Source: Cruorifilaria tuberocauda (taxonomy: Eukaryota; Nematoda; Chromadorea; Rhabditida; Onchocercidae). From it: a stretch of DNA of 40,158 nt. How positions within the stretch are numbered: the first letter of the stretch is position 1; the number at the start of each line of letters is the position of its first letter. Location of the stretch: NCBI GenBank assembly GCA_013365365.1, contig JABVXU010000489.1, forward strand, positions 1 through 40,158, written 5' to 3'. The position numbers and the translations under genes are program-made. Of the stretch, positions 1 to 10,692 are shown piece by piece. The notes beneath the pieces are model-generated. The model did no database searches. It worked only from the letters and a program-made list of their open reading frames with translations, and had not been told where the DNA came from.

Positions 1-81
1 TAAAAGACGAAATAAATGGAACTGGTTACTAACCTATCCAAATTCCTGATATAATCTGACATATTTCTAACTTTCACGGTA

Positions 82-242
82 CGAGAGATAATTTCTAGAC
101 ATCACTCTAATCAATATGCTTGTAGAATCATCCGTTAACATCAGGGAAGCCAAAATAAAACTGAAATTAAATTACATTAAGAAAATAATTTCAAGTTTAC
201 CGTTATTCCTTTTTGAGAGATAATTTCTAGACATCACTTTTT
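82..242. repeat. Short direct duplication
   Basis: A block of about 24 bases (GAGATAATTTCTAGACATCA and flanks) occurs near 85-108 and again near 213-236, nearly identical. It is non-coding. Confidence 0.7.
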
Positions 243-285
243 TTTAGAGAAACAAATTCAACAATTACTTCCTCACTTTTCCTTT

Positions 286-433
286 CCTTTTCTAGCTTAC
301 CTATACGTCAAATAATCCTTTTCTAGCTTACCTATACGTCAAATAATCCTTTTCTAGCTTACCTATATGTCAAATAACCCTTTTCTAGTTTACCTATATG
401 TCAAATAACCCTTTTCTAGCTTACCTATATGTC
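286..433. repeat. 31-bp tandem repeat, about 4.8 copies
   Basis: Units start at 286, 317, 348, 379 and 410, each opening with CCTTTTCTAG and followed by CTTACCTATAYGTC and AAATAAY. Copies differ by one to three C/T changes. The array sits about 580 bases upstream of the PUDP start. No coding or RNA signal is visible in it. Confidence 0.95.
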
Positions 434-1010
434 CACCTAATGCTTCATTTACACCTTTCTTTCTCTAGTTACTCCCTCAATTCATTCCTTCTCTAACAAA
501 AAAGTAAACTCACATTCATTCCGATTCGAGTTTTCAAACCTTCGCAACTCAAATGAATCTAACGATCTCTGCGCCATCTAGCTCTCTAACACTATCTCAT
601 CGCTTTTTATCCTTAAAACTCTCTCGTATTTTAGCATCTTTTCACGAATGTTTCTGAATGTTAATCATTTCGAATTGAATTGTTTCTATCAAGTTAATCA
701 GGTGAAATCAATTGATGTCATTCAGGTGTGAGTCAATATGCTATGGCAACAGACCTGCCACGATGGAGTGGGAGGTTTTAGTAGACATTCTGATGTCGCT
801 TGGATGCACCTATCGTGGAATCTTCGAGCTGTTGCTCTTTGCATGATGGTTTAGACTTTAATAAAGCTAGCTTTGGTTCGATAGAATTATCTGAGAGAGG
901 TCTCTCATCTCTGATGCCATATGTTTGTGTAAAATAGCAAATGCAATAGTATATGAAATCATTAAATTTGAACTTATAGAATTTGGAAAATCTCATAATT
1001 TTCCAGATCG
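434..1010. other. Non-coding region upstream of PUDP
   Basis: No protein gene is visible. The stretch contains a short inverted pair (CCACGAT near 757 and ATCGTGG near 816) and a GAGAGAGGTCTCTC palindrome near 894. At the right end, TTTTCCAG at 999-1006 is a good 3' splice site only four bases before the PUDP ATG, so this interval is probably promoter plus outron. Confidence 0.5.
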
Positions 1011-2179
1011 ATGAGTTTAAAATCGAAAATAACGCATGTGATTTTCGATTTGGATGGTGTATTGATTGATTCGGAGCGTATTAACTTCCAGATATATCAG
1101 AGAATCTGGAGTAAATATGGGAAAACTTTTACACCTGAGCTAATGCTTCAAATTACCGGAATGCCGAATTCAAGCAGTGAACCATATCTTATCAAACATG
1201 TAATTCAAATTTTATGCATTAAATTTTAAAATTTTAAGATTTCTGCAGTACTTATTCAGCAATCATGCTTTTCTGTTAATCCATAGAGAGGATTAAAGCA
1301 AGGAGTTAATGATCAGAGAATGTAGAAGTGGGATTTTTAAGGTCCAAACGAATTATGAGATTAACCATATCACTGAATTTTGAATTTATGCTTGCATTTT
1401 TCAAAATTCAAGTTTTTATGGAACCAATGAAATAGAGTTAAAATCAAAATGCAATCTAAACCAAAATTCCCGGCGATTTGTGAGGAAATTAGTTACTGAA
1501 AAAACCAATCACTTGATATTTTTTCTTACAAAATATATGCCATAAGTAGCATTTCAGTTTGGTATGGAAGGGGAACTTTCAACTGAGGAATATCATAAAC
1601 AGTATATGGCGCTATCGAGTGAACTTATGGTCAAATGTCCCCTTATTCCCGGTGTTATGCGATTGGTACGACATTTAACAAAGCATAAGATACATCTGGC
1701 GATATGTACCAGTTCGAGTAAAGCTGAGTTTAACACAAAAATGGCTACACATACGGAGTTACTTAATTTGATTTCTTTAATTGTACGTTTTACTTCGTTC
1801 ATGAAAAATTAATGAGCATTGTCTGAAGGAAATATATATCACGGTATGCATACTTTTCATAATGTATGATATATATAAATTAATTAAGGTTACGGCAGGA
1901 GATGATCCAGAAATCAAACGTGGAAAACCAGCTCCAGATCCATTTCTGGCTACAATGAATCGATTCAAAGAAAAGGCAGAAAGTGCCTTAAATATTTTAG
2001 TATTTGAAGATTCAGCAAATGGCGTTCGGGCAGCTATTGCTGCTGGCATGCAAGTTGTTATGATCCCCGACGTGACATATATGAAACCACCTGAAGAAGT
2101 CATAGATAAAATTGGAGTTATTTTAAAGAGTTTAGATGAATTCAAACCGGAGATTATGGGTTTACCACCATACGATTGA
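1011..2179 (+). CDS. PUDP: HAD-superfamily phosphatase, pseudouridine-5'-phosphatase (HDHD1/PUDP) family
   Basis: Exons 1011-1199, 1558-1782 and 1889-2179, all joined in phase 0, give 234 residues; the human enzyme is of similar length. The family dephosphorylates pseudouridine 5'-monophosphate in the cytosol during RNA nucleoside turnover. All HAD motifs are present: I, FDLDGV with nucleophile D13 and D15; II, CTSS at 113-116; III, K151 in RGKPAPD; IV, FEDSANG with E178/D179. The helical cap lies between motifs I and II. The C-terminal part (AAGMQVVMIPD, then LKSLDEFKPE and GLPPYD) is the strongest match to PUDP rather than to other HAD enzymes. Introns use GTAATT/TTTCAG and GTACGT/TTAAG. 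The start follows a 3' splice site at 1006, suggesting spliced-leader addition. Family assignment is firm; substrate is inferred. Confidence 0.93.
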
Positions 2180-4608
2180 AATACCTGTCAATTATTCGAT
2201 GAGTACTTTCTATTCAACCGCTTTTTTTATTTGTTCCAGGAAAACTGTAGACTATTTTAAACAGTAGCTTAGGTTAAGTGATTAATTAAATGCATGAATA
2301 ACTAAATCAGTGTAGATCCTTAGATCTTTTGTAGTGAAAACATCTTTTTTCTTGTTTGTCGTGTGTATTATCTGTTAGTAGCTTGGCGCAATGCTGCTGT
2401 GAAGACTTTCTTGTTAACTAAATCAAGAGTGATTACTTTTTTTGTCAATTTCTGAAGAAATTGATGTTTTATATTGCATAAGCATTTTATATGTGAAATA
2501 TATTAATTTTTGTTTTTTTTCTAATTATAGAAGTTATAAATAGCGTATTGTGTAAGATGAGAAAGAAAAAGAAGCAGAACGCGTATTATCGCATTTTTAA
2601 TATAAATTAAGATATGTTGAGAAGCTAACTTTTTGTTTTTATGCCTTTGTCTTCCACCACTGAGTGATTTCAGCGTGAAGGAAATCTATGGTATTAGCCA
2701 TACGGACGTCATATGTAGATAATGTGAATAGTAAGTTAGACACAGTTGACCAAGGATAGATGAACATGATAAGATTGGTAAAAATACTAAACAATACTAA
2801 AAATTAAATCATTATTCCAGGGATGATCAACTTAAAATTTTGAATATTATGAGATTTTTATTTTATGAAATTATATTTTTGACTTCTGTGATTCTACATT
2901 AGGAACTCAATGGACAGGAGAAAACGAACAAAAAGTTTTTTTCTCACTCTTTATAACTGTAGAAGCTATTTTTGCGCCGGTAGATTTTAAATATTAGATC
3001 TCATTAAATTTTCTCATTGTATGCATTTTATTTGAGTGCAGTGGTATTGAATAAAAAATTAGAATTATCACTTTTTTCAATTTGAAACAAAATGATTAAT
3101 TACCTCTCTCTTTCTTCTGATTTTTTTTTCATATCTTAAGTTTATGCTTGAATAATGGAAGATAATTGAGTCGATACTGTATGTAATTCTCACATTTCGA
3201 ATCATTAAAATTATGAAATAGGAAAAATCAGTGTGCTAAAAAAACTTCAGAATTTTTGTTTATGATTTATTTGAAGTACTACTATTGCTGAAATAATTCT
3301 CACTGTATAATTTTTTCAAAATGCACTTTGAAGAAGATTTCCTTCAAATGAAACAACTTTCTATTATCAATTTTTCTTCAAATTAATTTAGAAAGTGCTG
3401 AAATTTGAGACAAAGCGGAAAATCTTCAAAGAAAACAACTTATTGTACGGTGCTTTCGCAAGATAGCCATTTTTTTCTTCTTTTTACTGTTATTTTAACT
3501 CCTGTGTACATTGATCCATTTGAGGATATATATAGCATTACCGGTAGTGATGTGAAGTGAAATGAAACGAAGTGAACCGACATGAAATTACCAATCAATA
3601 ACATATTTTATCAAATGAAATTGAATTAATTTTTTTTGAGAAAAAAATAGTGCAATAATAACTGATTATCGTTTAACAATCCAAATAGTAATAATTGTTA
3701 TTAGCTAACGTCAAGATATTTGATAAGAAATATTTTGATTCATAAAGTATACAGTGGAGATCATATCAATCGACCATTATCTTTCTCCTTTCATCAATTT
3801 TAATTCCTTTAAATTTTTTTATTAAAAAAAAAATTATGCTATATTTATTCCTACAATATTTTTTTTTCTCGTTTCATTTTAATTAAGTGAACTATTGGAA
3901 AAATGTGCGTCTCTCTTTGAGATCTCCTATCTCTCCTAACTCCATCTATTATCATTAGCGTGAATTATCAGAAAGACAAGCATCTCATCTGTAATTTTAA
4001 CTCAAAAGTACAAGTTATAAATTATTTTATTCTTACTGCTTATCTATTTACTTAAACACTTTCCAAATTTCAATAACCATGGCAGTTTTCAACCAATTGT
4101 TCTTGTTTACTGAGCCAAAAAATTTTCTTTTTGAAAACAATTTGATAAATGTTTGAATTATTTTATTGAATGAAAATCTTACTCTTCTATTATTATCTTA
4201 TTGACATAAATTGAAATGTTGAGGAAAATAATCGAAACAATACAATTATGATTGATATGTTTGAACAATAGATTGTTTGAGAATGAAATGTACCAAAGAT
4301 TGATATCATTGCCTTTTCTAACGGACTACAAAAATTTGTTTACTAGACAATTGAGAATGCTCGATAGATGCTAAAGAAAAAATATCTTTTACGAAAATCA
4401 AAATTGGAAAGAGAAAAACGATTTTCTCTTTTTTTTCTGAGATATAATTAACTGATAAGATTATCAAACTGAAACTTCAAAAGAAAAATAAAGACATAAG
4501 TAAATGTAAAAAGACTTGTGATATAGCAACATCTGCTAAACACTCGTAGCAAAATATTTTTCAATCTGAATTATTCATTACAAAGATCCGGAAATCTTTC
4601 TCTTCACT

Positions 4609-4633
4609 CCTCTCTCTCTCTCTCTCTCTCTCT
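4609..4633. repeat. (TC)n microsatellite
   Basis: Uninterrupted TC dinucleotide run of about 12 units, directly visible. A smaller (GA)n run lies near 24571-24586. Confidence 0.9.
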
Positions 4634-5989
4634 GAACATTTCCATCGGAAACTTTTGCTCCGATAAAAAAAACAGGAATGAGAAAGAAACAGAAAAGATT
4701 TTGCGAACTACAGTGTTGCTCATAAATAGTCAATAAATTTTATTTCAATTTAAACATTCTTTAAAAATTTATGTACGACAATTAGCCAATTGGAAAGTCG
4801 TTAATTCACCTTCATTTAATAAGCATTCTTTTTTACTATTATTCCCATTGCTGTATCACAATTTATTGATTTATGCAAATTTCTGTTTAGAAAAATGTAC
4901 TAAAGATTATATCATTCAGTATTATGGGAGCTTACAAAAAATATTTATAAGAGTAACAAAAATGGAAGTAAGCATCATAGTATATGATATTTAGACTTTG
5001 GCAGGTTCCTCATATCATCAATTCAGACTTTCACAGGTTTCATATCACTTTCATAGGTCATAGGTAATCGTCGTACTTTGTGAAAAAAGCAACAAATAAA
5101 AAAGGTTGCTTCTACTTCTAGTTTGAAAGCTATGCCCCTTCATTTTCCGAAGCTTACTTTTTCTTTAGAGAAACGAAAAAAAAAGAAAAAATACTTCAAT
5201 ATAAATATCGCTTCAAATTTTTATTGAGCCAATATGATATAAAATAGTATCAGTGAATTTTACTTTTCATTTATTTGTTTTATCATATATAGCTTATCAT
5301 ATTGCTATAATAAGTGGTACTTCGATTTCTAAATGATATCTTATACCAAAAGCTTTTAATCATTTAATGGGAAATTTATGAGAAATAATAATTTCAGTCG
5401 TTTAAATTTTGCAAAAAAACTCTTAGAAGTTTGAATTATTGAAAGTTTATCGCTAGAATTACATCATATAATTTGTATTTATAACCATATATCAGTTGAT
5501 CTGCGTAATTTATTGATTAATTAAAGTGAAATATTTTGATTTCATTAATGATTTAATGAAATCAGAATCGATTAATTGATTAAATTCTTCTTACAAATGC
5601 TCGAACAATTTTCAACAACAAATAGTTAAAAAGTCTTAATTGAAAGAAGAAATTATTATTTTAGTCATTTTAATTCTAATTTTAATTAAAATAAAAATTA
5701 AAAGATTTTTTAATTTAGATTTGCTTTTAAAAAAATTTTTGCTTCTAAAGGCTTCCAAACCGGATGTTACGGAATCTCACAATCTGAAAAGATATTTGAA
5801 AGCAGATGGAACCAAACGTTCCACCATAATTCTTTATAGCAACATTTTATCTACCACTTGAAAAGATTTGAAGAAATTTATCTATTTGTTAATAATGGTG
5901 CAGCTAATGAAAAAAAAACACTTGGCTGATGAATGATTCAGTAAACCAATCGAAAATTTTTTGCTTAGAAGTATGAAATTCATTTCCGG

Positions 5990-6214
5990 TGCCTTAAGCA
6001 ATGATAATTTTTATCATATTATCACTCATTTAAGATTCATGACATTAGTGAAAAAGTTTTGGAGGATAAACTGTTATTTTCAGATGTTGCACTTGAATTT
6101 CTTGACTTTATATCTAGCGATAGTTTAGTAATTCATAGTGCTGAATTTGATATTAACAGGGAACTTAATAGGCTGAATAGCGAGTTAATCTCTTCGGACA
6201 GAGTAAACACCTGA
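5990..6214 (+). pseudogene. dnaQ: dnaQ (DNA polymerase III epsilon) fragment, probable nuclear Wolbachia transfer
   Basis: In one frame, 6032-6211 encodes 60 residues that read as the middle of a bacterial DnaQ proofreading exonuclease. KIHDIS is followed by LLFSDVALEFLDFIS, then SLVIHSAEFD, the Exo II motif normally HNAEFD, here with N changed to S but the aspartate kept. LISSDRVNT follows, and a stop ends the frame at 6212-6214. Upstream, NDNFYH (about 5997-6017) fits the preceding FYHYINP-type region, with bases missing between the two pieces. Exo I (DTETTG) and Exo III are absent. No promoter, splice site or start is visible. The wording is typical of alphaproteobacterial/Rickettsiales DnaQ. 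Filarial nuclear genomes are known to carry Wolbachia fragments, so that origin is the simplest inference. It is non-functional. Confidence 0.72.
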
Positions 6215-7923
6215 GCAGTTATTTACTAAACCACTATTATATATACCTTGAAGCTTTCAAATTCATTTTTATCGGTAAAGAAATGATAAAAGAATCAATA
6301 AGTTGATTATTTTTCTAATATGTGCAATTCGTAACATTCTAATAAGTTTTATCAATCAAATAAATGAGAAATCACATCCCTTCTCAAATTAAATTATAAT
6401 TGTTATCACACAGTGATATTAATAGATGGTGTTAGTGCGATTAAAATTTCGAATTCAAAATAATTCGATCATTGAGAAATTTTGAGGCTATCAATTGATT
6501 TAATTTTGCTCCAAGAAAATTATTACTGCTTTTGGTTTTGATAAACAAACACAAAATTTAAATATAATTAACAAATTAATATCCATTATATTTTCTTAAT
6601 ATTAATTTTAATACTAATTAATACTGATTGTATGTATTTGATATTATCATTAAGATAAAGAGAAAAACGCATTTCTTTTCCTGATAATTTGTTAATTTTA
6701 TTTAAAAAACAAGTTTTAAAACAAGCTTTCTTTTGCTATTACTTTTACTATTACATAATTAGTCTGAAATTTCGAAGCTGAAAAGCTTTTTTCCTCTTAC
6801 TAATGAAAAAATAAAGTGTTTTATTCTTTTAAATGTTTCAGTTGAAGAAAGTAAACTTGAGTTTTGTCTTATTTAAGACGATGAAGATTGAATAGCTGAA
6901 AATTTCTTCGAGTTAAGATTAATGAGATGCACTTTTTGATGAAATGATGAAATTGCACGTGAAATTTAATTTATTTTAAATATATAGAAATAAAATAAAA
7001 TTAAATGCATTTATCAATCTTCTTATATCAAAATCTTTCCTAAAATCGATAAGGAAACTTTTATAATTACTATTCAAAAAATGTTATCAATATAGTAATT
7101 TTATTTTCGAGTAAAGTAATTTATATTTCTGGATGATATGTTATTCTTGTAGATGAAAGAACACCCAGTATCATTTACTTGCATTACTTCAAAGTGTTCG
7201 TGATATTTTGAATTTTGTGTTTAGACTTGCATTACTGATTTTTGTTCAGTAGTTGTTGGATCGGTTCATTTTTCACAAATGATAATTATTTATTACCTGT
7301 CTTGAATGAACGAATCTGTCTTCTTTCTCTCTTGTTTTTTTTTTTTTTGGGCTTTTTATCGTTTTAAACATAAGTTTCATTTCCTTCCTCTTCCTCTATG
7401 TTTATTCTAGTTTAAAATTGCTATGAAATTTAGTGAAGCTTAAATTTAAAGCTTAGATTTACCTGTATTTGTTCAACTGCTTCTTTTCTTTCAATTTCAT
7501 ATAAATTCAAAGTCTGATTTTAATAATTTTTCAAAAAATTGAAATACCTTTTTCATGGTGTAATATTATTTTATTTTTAAATGCTTAAATAGCATTATGT
7601 TATTTATGATATCCATTCAACTTAATTGTAAAAAAGAAAAATGACGTGTGAAAGAATTTTTGAAATCCTTATCGAATTAAAGTACCACTAAATTCATATC
7701 CATTCAATCAAGTAGTATCATTTTAAATTTATTTTTCACTCTCATAATACTATTCTTAGCAATCGTTAAGTTAAATGAACTGAATTGTAGTTCGTTTCCT
7801 ATAAATTCATCTTTCATGAAAATTTTGTATAATAATAATAATATCTGTAGTAATAATCAAAAGAATGCTAGGTATAATATTTAAACTATAATAAATATGC
7901 AAATTTTCTTATCCAGCATACAA

Positions 7924-8051
7924 AGTAATTATATCGGAATTCATAGCGTAATTTATAGCTTATGAAACTTTTTATTTTACATGCATCGAAAGAAAAAAAG
8001 AACAAAATGGAGGCAAATATTAAAGTAAATTACTTTAATTTATCTTGGCTC
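7924..8051 (-). repeat. 128-bp inverted duplicate of exon 11/intron 11 of the TDP-43-domain gene
   Basis: The reverse complement of this stretch matches 14123-14250 end to end, same length (128), with only about ten mismatches by eye. It carries the GAGCCAAGATAAATT segment that is coding in exon 11, followed by the GTAATT 5' splice site and intron sequence. Similarity stops sharply at both ends. Confidence 0.92.
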
Positions 8052-8709
8052 TATGAGTAATAAATCTTTTCTGTACAAGTAGAAAATATTATAGTAAAAT
8101 TGAAATAGAACGAATGATTTTATAGCTACTTGAGAGATGAGAAAATATACGTCAAATATTGCAAAGCATTAAAGGAATGCGTTCATGAATTAATCATTAA
8201 ATGTAAAGTTTGAAATTTTATTTAAGTGATAAATTAGAAGAATTGATTTTGTATTTTACTGTTCAAATTTTATGACAGTAAATAGCAATTGAATATCATC
8301 GAAATGATAAGTTTTGTTTACTTATGATGATAAGTTTTGTTAAGAAGAAATGAATGATTGAAAGAAAAGTAAACGATAGTAAAAAGATGAATGAATACGA
8401 AAAAGTAGAAAAGATGAGATAATTTTTTGATAAACCATGATGATTAATCAGTTTAACTTACTTTCTTGTATATTACAAAAATTGAAAAATGGTAAGTTTA
8501 CTTTCATTTTCCTCTGAAATGAAAATTTCGGAGAAAATTTAAAGTAAACTTATCATTTATTCTTCTAGGCGGAAAAATAATTTTGAAATTTATAAGAAAC
8601 TTATGAAAGTAGGATGATATTTTCCAACCGGATATAATAGAAATATTCAATACGCTGAGCGAATTATATTATCATATCAGTATGCTTCCGTTATTATAAC
8701 ATTTAAGCA

Positions 8710-8747
8710 ATACCGGAACAGGACGGTAACATTTCCCATTCCGGTAT
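8710..8747. repeat. Perfect 9-bp inverted repeat
   Basis: ATACCGGAA (8710-8718) and TTCCGGTAT (8739-8747) are exact reverse complements around a 20-base spacer. Locally GC-rich for this region. Function unknown. Confidence 0.8.
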
Positions 8748-9397
8748 GCTGACAATACCTATTCTGTGATCTTTTAACGCCTGATCAAATCGTCTTTTTA
8801 TTCGATTAAAAATTTATAAGGATGTGTAAAATGATGTCTTCTTTCACATGATCATCCTGATAAATCTTTTGAACCATTGATAATGATGATTACATTTGAA
8901 TATTAAAAAGAGAATTCGCACAAATTAATATAAATTTTTAAAAAATTTTTTTCTTCCCTGTTTACAATTAGACTATTATTGAGAGAATTATTGAATTATT
9001 GGACTTAAGTTTGAATTTTTTAGATTAATGTTCTTCGGAAAAACTTACTTTCCACATTTTATCACATATTAACTTTTTGTAATACGTTTCAGACTAGGCA
9101 GAAATAAAAAGTTTCAAATAGCTTTTTCACCACCACCAAGCAGTTGTTGAGGTGAAAATGATTTGCTTCTATAAATCAAAGAAGAAAAAATGATCGAGTA
9201 ATTGAGTAGTATAAAATTTAAGGTTTTTTTTTTCCTAAATCACCTTTTCAGTATGCTGTTATTATTATTATAGAATTCATATAATTCATGACAAGAATCT
9301 TCCAATTATGAATTCAGTTTTGCTTCATTTTCATGAGTCGACGATCTTTTTGTGATCATGACAAGATTAAGGTATGTTCCTCCTGGATGAGTGACTT

Positions 9398-9474
9398 CTA
9401 TTCTATTTACGTGGAATCAAACTGCTGACTTCTGTATCAAGCAGATGTGATAACCGATACTCTTGGATTATACC
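9398..9474 (-). pseudogene. tRNA-like relic
   Basis: Read on the minus strand from 9474, the sequence has an A-box/D-arm-like stretch (GAGTATCGGTTATCACATCT), an anticodon-arm-like segment (CTGCTTGATACAGA) and a B-box-like AGTTTGATTCC. This resembles nematode/eukaryotic tRNA-Val or tRNA-Ile type genes. The anticodon stem appears to have lost two bases, the B box departs from GGTTCGANTCC, and the acceptor ends pair poorly. It is probably a decayed tRNA gene or the head of a tRNA-derived SINE. Confidence 0.5.
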
Positions 9475-10542
9475 TCAGACTTGAGTAACCTTTATTTGGA
9501 CAGATATGATACCTACAATAATACAACATTAATAAACTGACATTAACAATTCTGGATAGTTGGTTTCTAGAAAATTCTGGAGCATTCTGGAGAGTTATAA
9601 AGACCAAATTAGTCCGACTAAGGAAAAGGGGAAGTGATTTTAACCCATGATAATTAAACCACCTTCCTCGAAAGAAATTCTTAGTAATCGGTTTTGGTGC
9701 TTTATTTTGATGAAGAGAGGTTCAGTTACAGTTCTCAGTACAGTTACTATAAAGTTACTGTAAAGGATGCTATGATTTGTCATGTATAAACCTCTCTTTT
9801 ACAGCTTACGCACAAGGTACGTATACGATCTTAGATTTAGAATTAAAAATTTCATGATCCCTCGGTTTACTTCGCGATTTCAGCGACAGATGTTAATTAA
9901 TAAGAATGATTTGTATAATTAATTTATTAGTGAAAAGAAGAAATGACGAATAACTATACTCATCGAATATTATGATATATTGTGAATCATTATCATGATA
10001 ACGATTAGAGTACAATTCTAAAAGATAATAAGTATGATAAGAGATGATATTGCTACGTGTGAGTACACTGTGTTACGAGTTAAGTAAGTACATTTTTTAA
10101 TCAATAATCTCCTGGAAAAATAGCTTTGATTGATATTAATTCTGTACAAGACAGGTTTATAAATAAAAATCGTATGACTCAATAAATACAGTTAATTTTG
10201 TAAGGAGAAAATTTCGATCTCAGATTGAAATAAAAATTTTTCACTTTATAAGGATTAAACTTGAATTTTTGATTTTAATTTAAATTAAAATTTTCAGTAG
10301 AATAAATTTCATTTACTTTCAAAGAAAAAAGTAAGGTTATTCGTAGCAAGCAAAGAGTATTCGTTCGTTTAATTTAGCCTAATATCGGAAGGCCTAATTT
10401 CTGGAATAATTCAAAAGTAAGAGATCTAAACAAATAAAAATTTATTAATTTTACTTCCAAATTTATTTTTTGCAATGCATATTTTAAGAAAATCAATGAA
10501 ATGAAAAAAAACTTCCTTCACTCACTAAGACAATTCTTTCAT

Positions 10543-10574
10543 TTAGGCTCATTTAGGCTTATTTAGGTTTAGGC
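10543..10574 (+). repeat. Degenerate TTAGGC cluster
   Basis: TTAGGC occurs at 10543, 10553 and 10569, with a TTAGGT between. TTAGGC is the nematode telomere repeat, but spacing is irregular (10, then 16 bases), so this is at most a decayed interstitial telomere-like patch. It ends about 105 bases before the trans-splice acceptor of the next gene. Confidence 0.45.
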
Positions 10575-10692
10575 TCATTAATGTTCAGGCTTATAACTAT
10601 TTCTTGCAGCTTTTCATCGTACATTGTCCAAATTCATGTTCATCTGAATAACTTCATTTTAATAATTAAATATTTTAGGTTCGAGCTAATTA

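Larger units (their letters stand above)
2180..10692. other. 8.5-kb region without an intact gene
   Basis: This AT-rich stretch contains the 3' UTR of PUDP at its left end, a (TC)n microsatellite at about 4609-4633, a decayed dnaQ-like fragment at about 5.99-6.21 kb, one arm of a 128-bp inverted duplication at 7924-8051, a 9-bp perfect hairpin at 8710-8747, a tRNA-like relic at about 9.4 kb, and TTAGGC motifs at 10.54-10.57 kb. Other open frames are short, low in complexity and unsupported by splice sites. An open frame at 5640-5861 begins at a TTG and starts with isoleucine/lysine-rich low-complexity sequence; it is not called. Confidence 0.6.

Noticed and set aside
5640..5861. 73-codon plus-strand frame upstream of the dnaQ relic
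   Set aside because: Opens at a TTG with isoleucine/lysine-rich low-complexity sequence; no splice sites or recognisable domain. Could be further decayed inserted DNA, but nothing supports it.
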